Assembly (NCBI GenBank): GCA_045546315.1
Contig: JAZQCN010000036.1
Coordinates: 124,001 to 188,000 of the forward strand
Reading direction: 5' to 3'
Source of the DNA: RGIG2041 sp045546315
GTDB lineage: Bacteria; Bacillota; Clostridia; UBA1381; UMGS1253
Length of the DNA stretch: 64,000 nt
Part shown: positions 48,922 through 58,088 of the stretch, piece after piece
Numbering within the stretch: the first letter of the stretch is position 1
How the letters are laid out: each line of letters opens with the position of its first letter
The notes under the pieces: generated by a model
Told to the model about the DNA's origin: nothing
What the model saw: the letters and a program-made list of their open reading frames with translations, nothing else
The model's database searches: none
Position numbers and translations under genes: made by a program

Positions 48922-50541
48922 TTATCTTTCCTCCACCCAATGCAGTTTTTTAAGTAAACCAAAGATTTTATCGCCCTTCGGCAGTAAAAGCACATCCTCT
49001 TTTAATATACCGCGCAGCAAAAGCATCAACGCAAAATACACAACGGCACCAACCCCGATTGCCAAAAGCAATGCCATACTGCCCGGCCACACCCGTGACA
49101 GCAAGCCATGTGCGCCATACGCACAAGCGCCCATCACCGCACCGCTAAACAGTGGCTTAACCAGAAAGGCAGATGCCGCATAGCGCACCTGCGCTCTGCG
49201 GTGAATCGCAATCAGATTCAGCGTCATCACCACGGCATAGCACAAAAGCGTGCCCACCGGCGCACCGTAGATATTTATATGCGGCTGGCGCACCAATACA
49301 TAGTTTACAACAACTTTCACAATTGCGCCAAAGCCCATAAAGAGCACCGGCTTCCAGACATAGCCGTACGCCTGCAAAACCGCGTTGCTGACCTGCACCA
49401 TCGTTACAAAGGCAACTGCAAGTCCCATTACGGTTAATAAAAACGCATGACTTGCGTCATCATAAACAAAGGAAAGAATCGGCGCCGCCAGCACCGAAAG
49501 CCCGATAGCACACGGCACGGAAATCAAAACCGTAATACGCAGGGCACTGGTCGCCGTAGCGGTAGCAGTTTTGCGGTCCTTAAGCGCAAGCGCTGACGAA
49601 AGCGCCGGCACCAGACTGACCGCCAGAGCCGCAATCAGCGTCGGCGGCAGGTTAAACATCGTCACCGCGCGCCCCAGATGGCCGCTTAAGCTGTAGTAGA
49701 CTTCTTCACTGTAGCCGATGGATTCCAGCAAATGAAAAATCATCGCCGTATCAATCAGCGAGGTCAGCGTAAAGACCGATGCGCCGAGTGTTATCGGAAT
49801 TGCCGTTTTAAAAAGTTCTTTAAAAATCGCCTTGCGCGGACGCGGCACGCCCGCATCCTTTTCCGCAAGTGCTTTGTTCCGTTTTCTGTTTTTACGGCTG
49901 GTAAGAAGAATGCTCAAAAAACCGAGCGCCGCACCGCAGCTGACACCGCCGATTGCACCGGCAGCGCCGTTTGCGAGCGAGCCTTGTACAAGCCACGCTG
50001 CCAAGACAAGCCCGATACCGAGCTTGCCGACCGACTCCGCAATTTCCGATACCGCCGTCGGCACCATTGCGCCGCAGCCCTGCGTATAGCCACGATACGC
50101 CGACATCAGCGCCACAAAAAAGATACTTGGCGAAAGTGCGCGAATCGCAACACTTACATTCATCCCCTCTGCATCTGCATTTAAGAGCTTTGCAAAAAAG
50201 TCTGCCCCGAAAAACAGAGCCGCCGCACCGCACAGCCCGACAAAAAACATAAACCAAACCGCAACGGACAATATTCTCTCCGTTTCCCGATGCTTGCCGA
50301 GTGCATCGGAAGCGGAAACCATTTTCGAAATTGCCACCGGCAGACCTGCCGTTGAAACAACAAATAACCAATTATAAATATAGTACGCCGCATTGTAGAT
50401 GCCCATACCCTTGGTGCCCAAAATCATACGGTCGAGCGGAATTTTATACAGCGCTCCGAGCAGCTTAATCAAAAGGTGCGCACCGGCAATGATTGCCGCA
50501 CCGCGCAAAAAAGCCTTGCCGGTTTTGTTTCCTTCACTCAT
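48922..50541 (-). CDS. SpoVB/MurJ-family polysaccharide flippase
   Basis: 539 residues with about fourteen membrane helices of the MOP (MATE/MurJ) superfamily. N-terminal signature GAAIIAGAHLLIKLLGALYKIPLDRMIL, as in SpoVB and YabM, with YNAAYYIYNWLF. Its location at the head of mazG-hup-rqcP-yabP-yabQ matches Bacillus yabM, a lipid-linked wall precursor or cortex-related transporter. Whether it acts as YabM or SpoVB is not separable from sequence. Confidence 0.9.
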   Translation of the reverse strand: MSEGNKTGKAFLRGAAIIAGAHLLIKLLGALYKIPLDRMILGTKGMGIYNAAYYIYNWLFVVSTAGLPVAISKMVSASDALGKHRETERILSVAVWFMFFVGLCGAAALFFGADFFAKLLNADAEGMNVSVAIRALSPSIFFVALMSAYRGYTQGCGAMVPTAVSEIAESVGKLGIGLVLAAWLVQGSLANGAAGAIGGVSCGAALGFLSILLTSRKNRKRNKALAEKDAGVPRPRKAIFKELFKTAIPITLGASVFTLTSLIDTAMIFHLLESIGYSEEVYYSLSGHLGRAVTMFNLPPTLIAALAVSLVPALSSALALKDRKTATATATSALRITVLISVPCAIGLSVLAAPILSFVYDDASHAFLLTVMGLAVAFVTMVQVSNAVLQAYGYVWKPVLFMGFGAIVKVVVNYVLVRQPHINIYGAPVGTLLCYAVVMTLNLIAIHRRAQVRYAASAFLVKPLFSGAVMGACAYGAHGLLSRVWPGSMALLLAIGVGAVVYFALMLLLRGILKEDVLLLPKGDKIFGLLKKLHWVEER

Positions 50542-50692
50542 AGCATAAAAAACCTTTCAAAATTGTTGTTTTTTTCATTTTAACACAATTGCTTCCTTTT
50601 TAAAAGTCTTTGTAAAAATTTTTCTGTTTAATAAAAAGAGGAAGGTGCATACTAACATTGTGTCCGTAAACTATAAAAAGGGGATGAAAAAA

Positions 50693-50869
50693 ATGAAAAT
50701 GAGCTTTGTAAAGGGTATGCTTGCAGGCGCGCTCGCCGGCGGTGCTGCAATGCTTTTGTTTGACCCGATTACGCCGCGCCAGCGTCGCAAGCTGAAAAAG
50801 AAAGCAAACCGCATGATGCATTCGGTCGGCGATATGTTCGATTCCATGACCTGCGACAGAGACTGCTGA
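50693..50869 (+). CDS. Small protein with a glycine-rich membrane segment (YtxH-like N-terminus)
   Basis: 58 residues: short start MKMSF, a small-residue helix GMLAGALAGGAAMLLF, a PRQRRKLKKKANR basic stretch and a tail with MHSVGDMFDSM. It looks like the anchor part of YtxH-type or general stress membrane proteins, but is too short to assign. AAGGGG lies eight bases before this ATG; an ATG at 50684 abuts the site. Ended by its own terminator, so monocistronic and likely real. Confidence 0.65.
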   Translation: MKMSFVKGMLAGALAGGAAMLLFDPITPRQRRKLKKKANRMMHSVGDMFDSMTCDRDC

Positions 50870-50870
50870 G

Positions 50871-50896
50871 AAAAGCTCCCTATATAGGGAGCTTTT
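50871..50896 (+). terminator. Terminator after the small membrane protein gene
   Basis: AAAAGCTCCCT, loop ATAT, AGGGAGCTTTT, then TT. The stop codon adjoins it. Confidence 0.88.
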
Positions 50897-51033
50897 TTCG
50901 TACATTAATTTTATAATGTAAAAAATATACAAAATACCGCATATACCTCAAAGGCAGCATTCCCCATTCCTGCGCGCTTTTTGCGCGCTTCAATTGCCTG
51001 ATTCAACATTTTTTGCCCGCTTCCCAAAAAGGG

Positions 51034-51062
51034 TTGACTTTGCCTGCTTATGTGGGTATAAT
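51034..51062 (+). promoter_or_regulatory. Sigma-A promoter of the ABC exporter operon
   Basis: TTGACT (51034-51039), 17-base spacer, TATAAT (51057-51062). The 54-base leader leads to GGGGGTG and the ATG at 51117. The remainder of 50897-51033 holds only a small GCGCG hairpin. Confidence 0.8.
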
Positions 51063-51116
51063 GGACGCGAAAACGGCAGACAACACACTAAAACTGCTGT
51101 TTCGGGGGTGTCAGCT

Positions 51117-52877
51117 ATGGCACAGCTTAAATGGGTATTTCGATATATGAAGGGTTGTCGATGGCAATTTTTCCTCGGCGCATTTTTACAGTTGTTTGTT
51201 TACTTACCGCTTCTGATTATCGTGCCAATTGTCGTATCGGATTTAATTGACCGGGCTTTTCTGGGCGGCGATGCTTCCGTCACCGCAAAATTACTTCTGA
51301 TGTACATTGGTATGCACGGTATCCGGGCGGTTTCTTCATTTTCGCACTATGTTTTGCAGGACATGGCAAGCGCGCATGTGCTTAAGTCGTTTCGCATCGC
51401 GCTCTACGATAAGCTGCAAAAGCTACCCACTGCCTTCTACAGCTCTACGCGCACGGGCGATATTATGATGCGCTTAACCGGCGATTTGGAAATGCTGCGC
51501 CACTTTTCCGCCTGGACACTGCCGCAGCTTCTGTACTGTATTTTGCTGTTCACCGCCGGTATGGCTGTGTACTTTTCAACGAATGTCCCGCTGACCTGTA
51601 TCATCCTTTTGGCAGTACCGATCATTGCTGTTGTGGTGATGCATATGCGCAAGCAGTCTGCCGAGCGCCACCATGATTTGCGCGAAAAGGGCAGCGCACT
51701 CAATGCCTGTGCGCAGGAAAACATTGCTGCAAACCGCGTAGTCAAGGCATTTGCTCGTGAAGATTTTGAGGAAGAAAAGTTTAAGGTCTGCAATGAAGCA
51801 TACCGCGACAGCGCTATAAAAGCAGCTGAGGTCGGCGCAAATCACGGCCCGATTTTAGGTGCAATTGCAAGAACCATCAACATTTGCATTCTGGTCTTCG
51901 GCGGCATATTTGTTATTTACGAAAAAATGAGTGTCGGCGATTTGCTTTTGTTTTATAACTTAAGCTGGCTGATTTCCGACTCGACAAACCTCGTCGGCTC
52001 GGTCATCAACGAAACGCAGAGATTTTTCTCCTCTACGCAAAAGGTTTCGCAGCTGTATTATGCAAGAAATGATATACAGAATAAGCCAGGCGCGCTGAAA
52101 AAAGAGCCCGATGAAAACAGCGGCAAAGTCGTGTTCGACCATGTTTCCTTTAAATACGATAAACACACCGTTTTAGACGACATTTCCTTTGAAGCCCTGC
52201 CGGGACAGACCATCGGCATTATGGGGCCGACCGGTGCGGGCAAATCCACACTGGTAATGCTGCTTGCACGATTTATGGATGCACAAAAGGGGCAGGTATT
52301 CATCGACGGCACAGATGTGAAAAATTACGATTTAACCAGTCTGCGCCACCATGTCAGCTACGCAATGCAGGATGTATTTCTGTTTTCAGACTCTATTGCA
52401 TCCAATATTTCCTACGGCGACCAGGCTTTAGCGCCCGATGAGATTGCACAATATGCAAAAATGGCAAGCGCCGACGGCTTTATCCGCCGCACCTCCGATG
52501 GATATGACACCATCGTCGGCGAGCGCGGTGTCGGTCTGTCCGGCGGTCAGAAGCAGAGAATTTCGCTCGCGCGTGCACTCGCCTACGAAGCACCGATTTT
52601 AGTACTCGATGACACAACCTCTGCACTGGACATGGAAACAGAGCATTATATCCAAGCCCAGCTTGCCGCACGCGACAAAAAGCAAACGACCTTCATTGTC
52701 GCACAGCGCATCTCGTCTGTAAAGAATGCAGACAAAATCATCATCCTCGAGAACGGGCGCATTACCGAATGCGGCACGCACGAGGAGCTGCTCAAAAACA
52801 AGGGCTATTACTACGATGTGTTCTGCATCCAGCAGGGCATTGAAAATGAAAAGGCAAAGGGGGCGGGCGTGCAATGA
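51117..52877 (+). CDS. Heterodimeric ABC exporter, subunit with degenerate ATP site
   Basis: 586 residues: six-helix type I exporter domain (about 15-315) and ATPase domain (about 345-575). Walker A GPTGAGKST, signature LSGGQKQRISLARAL, Walker B ILVLDDTTSALD. The residue after the Walker B Asp is Asp instead of catalytic Glu, the mark of the inactive-site partner in exporters such as BmrCD and TM287/288. The start at 51117 is chosen; an open frame to 50994 runs across the promoter. It overlaps the next gene by four bases. Substrate is unknown; drug or lipid export is typical. Confidence 0.93.
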   Translation: MAQLKWVFRYMKGCRWQFFLGAFLQLFVYLPLLIIVPIVVSDLIDRAFLGGDASVTAKLLLMYIGMHGIRAVSSFSHYVLQDMASAHVLKSFRIALYDKLQKLPTAFYSSTRTGDIMMRLTGDLEMLRHFSAWTLPQLLYCILLFTAGMAVYFSTNVPLTCIILLAVPIIAVVVMHMRKQSAERHHDLREKGSALNACAQENIAANRVVKAFAREDFEEEKFKVCNEAYRDSAIKAAEVGANHGPILGAIARTINICILVFGGIFVIYEKMSVGDLLLFYNLSWLISDSTNLVGSVINETQRFFSSTQKVSQLYYARNDIQNKPGALKKEPDENSGKVVFDHVSFKYDKHTVLDDISFEALPGQTIGIMGPTGAGKSTLVMLLARFMDAQKGQVFIDGTDVKNYDLTSLRHHVSYAMQDVFLFSDSIASNISYGDQALAPDEIAQYAKMASADGFIRRTSDGYDTIVGERGVGLSGGQKQRISLARALAYEAPILVLDDTTSALDMETEHYIQAQLAARDKKQTTFIVAQRISSVKNADKIIILENGRITECGTHEELLKNKGYYYDVFCIQQGIENEKAKGAGVQ

Positions 52878-54667
52878 GCAAGAAAAATGTGAAACCGCAA
52901 ACCAAAGCCAAGCGCAACACCTTTGACCAGGACGAGGCTCTGGAGACAGAGTTTTCCTGGGCGCATTTAAAGCGCAGCGTTGTCTACGCAAAGAAATATA
53001 CAAAATCGCTTCTGCTGGCACTCGTGTTCTCCGTATTGATTACGATTGCCGAAATGCTCATTCCGCAGCTTTTGATGCAAATCATCGATAAGCATGTGCC
53101 GGCAAAAAATGTATCTGCCATTCTGTGGACCGGCTTAATCGGGGCAGGCCTGGTGCTGCTCATTGCTCTGTGCTCGCACAATAAGCAGATGACCTGCGCA
53201 AGGACGGGACAAAGCATCGTCAGCGAAATTCGCACAGATTTGTTTAAGCACCTGCAAACGCTGCCGTTTGACTATTTCGACTCGCGTCCGCACGGCAAAA
53301 TTATGGTGCGCGTTGTCAACTACATAAACTCCGTTGCAGACTTTTTTGCGTCGCACGCAGTCAATATGGTTTCCCATGCGCTTTCGCTTTTGATTATTCC
53401 GTTTTTTATGTTCACAACGGATGTAAAGCTTTCCCTTGTCAGCCTGGTTTGCGTAGTCCCCTACGCTGCCTTTATGTGGACAACCGGCGCAGTCTACCGC
53501 AAAAGACAGCGCATATTCTCTAACAAAAACTCGAACATAAACGCGTACTATCAGGAAAGCATCAACGGTATGCGCATCACGCAGTCCTTTGCGCGTGAAG
53601 AAGCCAACCATGAAACCTCTGCGCGTATGGCGGAGGACTACTCCAAAGCGTTTATGCGCGCAAAATACATTCAGCATCTGCGCGGTCCGGTTTCGGCACT
53701 CTTAAATGCAATCAGCGCTGCCGCCATTTACTACATCGGCATCACAAGCGGCAATTATTCCGTCGGTATTGTGATTGCAATGGCGACCTACACCAGCCGT
53801 TTCTGGCAGCCGATTACAAACCTCGGCACATTATACAATGTATTCCAGGATGCCGCGGCATACCTCGAGCGTATTTTTGAGGTGATGGATACGCCGAGTG
53901 CAATCCACGATATCCCGGGCGCAACCGAGCTTCCGCCGATTGAAGGGCATGTGCAGTTTAAGGATGTACATTTTGAATATGAAGAGAACCGCCCGATTTT
54001 AGAGCATCTGTCCTTTAAGGTCAAGGCGGGCGAATCCATCGCTTTAGTCGGTCCGACCGGCGCGGGCAAAACAACGGTTGTCAACCTGCTGTCCCGTTTT
54101 TACGATATCAAGTCCGGCGAAATTACAATTGACGGACACGATATTCACGCCGTAACCTTAAACTCACTTCGAACGCAGATGGGCGTAATGCTGCAGGACA
54201 CATTTATCTTCACCGGTACAATCGCAGACAACATCCGCTACGGTAAGTTGGATGCAACCGACGAAGAAATTATCCGGGCGGCAAAGACCGTTTGTGCACA
54301 CGACTTTATTATGACTCTGCCAAAGGGCTACGACACCGTTGTCAGTGAGCGCGGTGCATCGCTCTCCGCAGGGCAAAGGCAGCTCATCAGCTTTGCACGA
54401 ACACTACTTTCCGACCCGAAAATTCTCATTTTGGACGAAGCAACCTCTGCAATGGACACAAAAACTGAGCTGCTCGTTCAGCAGGGTTTGGCGCAGCTGC
54501 TCAAAAACAGAACCTCCTTTATCATCGCGCACAGACTCTCGACGATTAAAAACTGTGACCGCATTTTGTACATTGCAGACAGAAACATCGCCGAAGCCGG
54601 CAGCCATGACCAGCTTCTGGCAGCAAGAGGTCTGTACTACGAATTGTATACTTCACAATTGGATTAA
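52874..54667 (+). CDS. Heterodimeric ABC exporter, subunit with intact catalytic Glu
   Basis: 597 residues with a charged N-terminal extension (KPQTKAKRNTFDQDEALE), six membrane helices and an ATPase domain. Walker A GPTGAGKTT, signature LSAGQRQLISFARTL (Ala instead of the second Gly), Walker B ILILDEATSAMD with catalytic Glu, and the switch His in IIAHRLST. It pairs with the preceding gene product to form one canonical and one degenerate ATP site. The ATGA overlap ties translation. Confidence 0.93.
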   Translation: MSKKNVKPQTKAKRNTFDQDEALETEFSWAHLKRSVVYAKKYTKSLLLALVFSVLITIAEMLIPQLLMQIIDKHVPAKNVSAILWTGLIGAGLVLLIALCSHNKQMTCARTGQSIVSEIRTDLFKHLQTLPFDYFDSRPHGKIMVRVVNYINSVADFFASHAVNMVSHALSLLIIPFFMFTTDVKLSLVSLVCVVPYAAFMWTTGAVYRKRQRIFSNKNSNINAYYQESINGMRITQSFAREEANHETSARMAEDYSKAFMRAKYIQHLRGPVSALLNAISAAAIYYIGITSGNYSVGIVIAMATYTSRFWQPITNLGTLYNVFQDAAAYLERIFEVMDTPSAIHDIPGATELPPIEGHVQFKDVHFEYEENRPILEHLSFKVKAGESIALVGPTGAGKTTVVNLLSRFYDIKSGEITIDGHDIHAVTLNSLRTQMGVMLQDTFIFTGTIADNIRYGKLDATDEEIIRAAKTVCAHDFIMTLPKGYDTVVSERGASLSAGQRQLISFARTLLSDPKILILDEATSAMDTKTELLVQQGLAQLLKNRTSFIIAHRLSTIKNCDRILYIADRNIAEAGSHDQLLAARGLYYELYTSQLD

Positions 54668-54671
54668 ACTT

Positions 54672-54706
54672 AAAAGCAGATGCCAGATTTTTCGGCATCT
54701 GCTTTT
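54672..54706 (+). terminator. Terminator after the ABC exporter operon
   Basis: AAAAGCAGATGCC, nine-base loop, GGCATCTGCTTTT, then T: a perfect 13-base stem. Confidence 0.9.
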
Positions 54707-54741
54707 TATTTCCCTTTATCGCAAGATATTGAAAAAATATA

Positions 54742-54783
54742 GCAATATAATGAATTTACAACCGTTTTAAACTGCAATATAAT
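54742..54783 (+). promoter_or_regulatory. GCAATATAAT direct repeats before the GH13 gene
   Basis: GCAATATAAT occurs at 54742-54751 and 54774-54783, 32 bases apart (three helical turns). The second supplies a TATAAT -10 at 54778-54783. The core matches the GH3-AraC inverted repeat and boxes at 57389 and 57447 near the AraC gene. Confidence 0.55.
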
Positions 54784-54813
54784 CTAAATAGAATAAAAAA
54801 GGGGGTTGAATAT

Positions 54814-56490
54814 ATGTCAAAGCAATGGTGGAAGGAAGCCGTTGTATACGAAATTTACTGCAAAAGCTTTTGCGATTCCGATGGTGACGGTATCGGTGAT
54901 TTAAAAGGTGTTATGTCCAAACTGCCCGTTTTAAAGGATTTGGGCATCAATTGCATCTGGTTTGCGCCGATTTATACCTCGCCACAGGTGGATAACGGCT
55001 ATGATGTGGCAGATTACCGAAACATTGACCCTGCCTACGGCACCATCGACGATTTTAAGACTCTTTTGGATATGGCACACAGCATGGGCATCCGCGTGAT
55101 TATGGATATGGTACTCAACCACAGCTCCGACGAGCACGAATGGTTCAAAGAATCCAGAAAATCCAAGGATAATCCCTACCGTGATTATTACATCTGGCAG
55201 CCGCCAAAAAACGGCAAGGAGCCGAACAACTGGGGCAGCTACTTCCGCGAAGGAAACGGCTCGGCATGGGAATATGATGCACAGACGGGCGAATACTATC
55301 TGCACCAGTATGCCGTAAAAATGCCGGATTTAAACTGGGAATGTGAAGCACTGCGTAAAGAAATCTATGATATGCTGCACTGGTGGCTTGACTTGGGCGT
55401 AGACGGCTTCAGACTCGATGTGTTTACAAGACTCAAAAAAACAGAAGGCTTTCCGGATACGACAAAACAGCCGGGTCCGCTGGACAGAAACGGCTTTATC
55501 GTAGACACTTCGATGTGCACAAATGTAAAAGGTATTCATGAGATTATTCACGGACTGCATACCGAGGTGTTTGGTCCGCGCGGCTGTATGACCGTCGGCG
55601 AGGGCGCCAATGTGGATGACACAAATGTGCTCGACTATATTTTGCCTGAGCGCGAAGAACTGAATATGGTGTATCATTTTCAGCTGGCACACCGCGCGCT
55701 GCTTTCCATGACACCGGCGCATTTCAGAAATGTACAAACAAAATGGGCAAATGTTTTTGCCAAGGGCGGCTGGACGGTGCAGTATATGTCCAATCACGAC
55801 AGCGCAAGACAGGTATCCTGCTATGGTGATGCAGAAAACTACAGAGAAGCTTCTGCTATGCTGCTGGCAACGCTTTTGCACACAACTCCCGGCACACCGT
55901 TCGTGTATCAGGGCGAAGAAATCGGTATGGTCAATGTCACCTATGACAGTATAGACGATTATAACTGCTGCTACACAAAGGGCGACTATCATTCGATGAT
56001 ACAGAAGGGCAGTTCGCCGAAGGAAGCCATAAAGGCACTTGCACCAAGGAGTCGCGACAACGCGCGCACACCGTATCAATGGGATGACACCGAAAACGCC
56101 GGCTTTACAAGCGGCAAGCCATGGATTAAAACCAATCCGACCTATAAAGAAATCAACCTGCAGGCGGATTTAAATGCCGAAAATTCTATCTTCAAGTATT
56201 ATAAAGAAGTGATTGCCCTGCGCAAAACACATCCTGCCATCCTTGAAGGCGAGCTTCAATTCCTGCTTAGCGAGCATCCGCACGCAATTGTGTATCTGCG
56301 TAAATGTGAAGCTGAAACACTGCTTGTAATTGCAAACTATCGCAGCGAAGCTACGACGGTAGAGCTTCCGGAGGAAATCAAAACGCAAAAATGGCAGCGC
56401 ATTCTTTCAAACTACAAAAATACACAACCTTCCGTAGACGGACGAAAAGAATGGATGCCGTGGGAAGCAGAGGTCTATGTGCTTGCATAA
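54814..56490 (+). CDS. GH13 alpha-glucosidase (oligo-1,6-glucosidase / trehalose-6-phosphate hydrolase type)
   Basis: 558 residues, cytoplasmic. Catalytic residues: nucleophile Asp202 in DGFRLDV, acid/base Glu263 in TVGEGANV, and Asp329 in SNHDSAR. The N-terminal SPQVDNGYDVADY and NHSSDEHEWF are typical of GH13 subfamily 31. It hydrolyses terminal alpha-glucosides from imported oligosaccharides; the exact linkage preference is not settled. GGGGG precedes the ATG. The convergent AraC gene is its likely regulator. Confidence 0.92.
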   Translation: MSKQWWKEAVVYEIYCKSFCDSDGDGIGDLKGVMSKLPVLKDLGINCIWFAPIYTSPQVDNGYDVADYRNIDPAYGTIDDFKTLLDMAHSMGIRVIMDMVLNHSSDEHEWFKESRKSKDNPYRDYYIWQPPKNGKEPNNWGSYFREGNGSAWEYDAQTGEYYLHQYAVKMPDLNWECEALRKEIYDMLHWWLDLGVDGFRLDVFTRLKKTEGFPDTTKQPGPLDRNGFIVDTSMCTNVKGIHEIIHGLHTEVFGPRGCMTVGEGANVDDTNVLDYILPEREELNMVYHFQLAHRALLSMTPAHFRNVQTKWANVFAKGGWTVQYMSNHDSARQVSCYGDAENYREASAMLLATLLHTTPGTPFVYQGEEIGMVNVTYDSIDDYNCCYTKGDYHSMIQKGSSPKEAIKALAPRSRDNARTPYQWDDTENAGFTSGKPWIKTNPTYKEINLQADLNAENSIFKYYKEVIALRKTHPAILEGELQFLLSEHPHAIVYLRKCEAETLLVIANYRSEATTVELPEEIKTQKWQRILSNYKNTQPSVDGRKEWMPWEAEVYVLA

Positions 56491-56500
56491 CTTAAATTTA

Positions 56501-56534
56501 AAAATGACAGAATCCAACAGGGTTCTGTCATTTT
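56501..56534. terminator. Bidirectional terminator between GH13 and AraC
   Basis: AAAATGACAGAA, ten-base loop, TTCTGTCATTTT, followed by CTTT. Confidence 0.87.
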
Positions 56535-56537
56535 CTT

Positions 56538-57371
56538 TCATTGCTGAATCCGCGAAGGACTGATGCCCATATACCTTTTGAAGGTTGCGGAAAAATAAGC
56601 CACGCTCGCAAAGCCGCACTCGAAAGCAATTTCATTTATACTCTTATCTGATTCAATAAGCATGCCGTGTGCATATTTAATTCTTTGCATATTGATATAG
56701 GTCGCTACGGTGTAGCCCGTAATCTCTTTAAAGCGCCGGCAAAAATAAAACTTACTGTAGCCGATATGCGCTGCAATCTCTTCCACCGTTATGGCTTTGT
56801 TAAAATGCTTATGAATATAGGAAACGGCTTTCTCTATGCTTAAAAGCCCGCTGCTTTCCGCGCGGTTTTCCTGTTTCACTTTTACATATTTTTCAAGCAA
56901 AATCAAGACACACTCAATAATGTGGCAGTAAACCTTTGCTGCATAATATCCCGTTTTGTTTGTAAGCAGCTGCTCTTTTATAGCATAAATATGCGCAAAA
57001 AGCGCACAATCCTTTATGACCTCCTGCACATAAATATGGTCCAAGGACATACCAACGGTGTTCAAAAAGCTTCTGTCGACAATCATACATTCATAGCACA
57101 CCGTCTCCGTCAGCGGAATGATATTATGTAAAACATTCGGATTGATCACAACCACATCGCCGGCTTCGGCATAAAAAACTTCATCATCCAAATGAATTTT
57201 CATTTCCCCTGCGGTAATAAAAAGCAGCTCTATGTCCATATGCTTGTTCACAAGAAAAATAGTCCCCCGTTTTTTGACCAGATTGGGATAAAACGCAATC
57301 GGAACATCACTTTTTTCATAATTGCGGATTTCAAGTACATCAGAGCGCGTCAGCGAAATCAGTTCGTTCAT
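56538..57371 (-). CDS. AraC-family regulator (next to GH13)
   Basis: 277 residues: cupin-like N-terminal domain (HLDDEVFYAEAGDVVVINPNVLHNI), then double HTH (TVEEIAAHIGYSKFYFCRRFKEITG; AFECGFASVAYFSATFKRYMG). The ATG at 57371 has AAAGGTG; a GTG at 57383 would sit on that site. It is convergent with GH13, unlike the other AraC genes here, but GCAATAT boxes occur both before GH13 and before this gene, so it probably controls both. Confidence 0.9.
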   Translation of the reverse strand: MNELISLTRSDVLEIRNYEKSDVPIAFYPNLVKKRGTIFLVNKHMDIELLFITAGEMKIHLDDEVFYAEAGDVVVINPNVLHNIIPLTETVCYECMIVDRSFLNTVGMSLDHIYVQEVIKDCALFAHIYAIKEQLLTNKTGYYAAKVYCHIIECVLILLEKYVKVKQENRAESSGLLSIEKAVSYIHKHFNKAITVEEIAAHIGYSKFYFCRRFKEITGYTVATYINMQRIKYAHGMLIESDKSINEIAFECGFASVAYFSATFKRYMGISPSRIQQ

Positions 57372-57475
57372 ACCGAAAAGCACCTTTCAGCAATATTTTT
57401 AAATCTCATCAACTATTTCCACTTATATAAATAATTTTATCACAATATATTGCAATTGTAAATGCAGCAAAATAA

Positions 57476-57511
57476 AAAAAATCTGCACTTTGAAAAAGAT
57501 GCAGATTTTTT
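57476..57511 (-). terminator. Terminator after the lipoprotein gene
   Basis: AAAAAATCTGCA pairs with TGCAGATTTTTT across 12 bases; on the minus strand it follows the lipoprotein stop by nine bases. Confidence 0.8.
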
Positions 57512-57520
57512 ATTGTTTGC

Positions 57521-57949
57521 TTATCTGAACAAATATAAGCTTTCCAAGGCGAAGCTGTACTCACTGTCCGGCTCGATAAAGTCAATCACAACCGATTCCT
57601 TCCCTGCTGCATCCTTTGTTAAATTAAAATGCAGTACGATTTCCCTTTCATCATCCTTAACCGTTTCCACGCCGTATGCAGCACTGTCTTCCGTAAACTT
57701 TGCATTCTTCACACCCGTGATATCCACGCCGCCGGTGAAATCGGCAAAGGCTACAGAGATACTGTCCTCGCCTGTCTTTTCGAAGGTCACGCTGCCGATT
57801 GCGGCGCCGTCGGCTTCCGAATTGGTGTAAATCTGCCATTCGCCCATATAGCTGTCGATACCGGACGACACCTTTTCAGGCGCTGTCGGTGCACTGCAGC
57901 CCGCAAGGCAAATCAGACAAGCTAGTAAAACTGCAAACCCTTTTTTCAT
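57521..57949 (-). CDS. Predicted lipoprotein of unknown function
   Basis: 142 residues. Lipoprotein signal peptide with lipobox LAGC, Cys at residue 18, so anchored on the outer face of the membrane. The mature part resembles a small beta-barrel or lipocalin-like fold by pattern (YMGEWQIYTN, then alternating strands), as in many clostridial lipoproteins, but no family is assigned. AAAGGATG precedes the ATG. Monocistronic, with a terminator just after. Confidence 0.78.
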   Translation of the reverse strand: MKKGFAVLLACLICLAGCSAPTAPEKVSSGIDSYMGEWQIYTNSEADGAAIGSVTFEKTGEDSISVAFADFTGGVDITGVKNAKFTEDSAAYGVETVKDDEREIVLHFNLTKDAAGKESVVIDFIEPDSEYSFALESLYLFR

Positions 57950-58027
57950 GCTGCATCATCCTTTCTTCTATTTTGTAATTTCATTTTATATGGTTTTTCC
58001 CTCGTTGTCAATTCTCTTTTTATCGAC

Positions 58028-58056
58028 TTGACATTCAAATTTATCCATGTTAGACT
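58028..58056 (+). promoter_or_regulatory. Promoter of the MATE transporter gene
   Basis: TTGACA (58028-58033), 17-base spacer, TAGACT (58051-58056). The -10 is weak (4 of 6). AAGGAG lies before the ATG at 58089. Confidence 0.6.
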
Positions 58057-58088
58057 ATTTTAACATATGACAAAATAAGGAGTTTAAA

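Noticed and set aside
50994..51116. N-terminal extension of the first ABC exporter subunit
   Set aside because: It would overlap the consensus promoter at 51034-51062; the ATG at 51117 has its own ribosome site.
55330..56079. 249-codon minus-strand frame inside the GH13 gene
   Set aside because: Antisense to catalytic GH13 sequence, no own signals.
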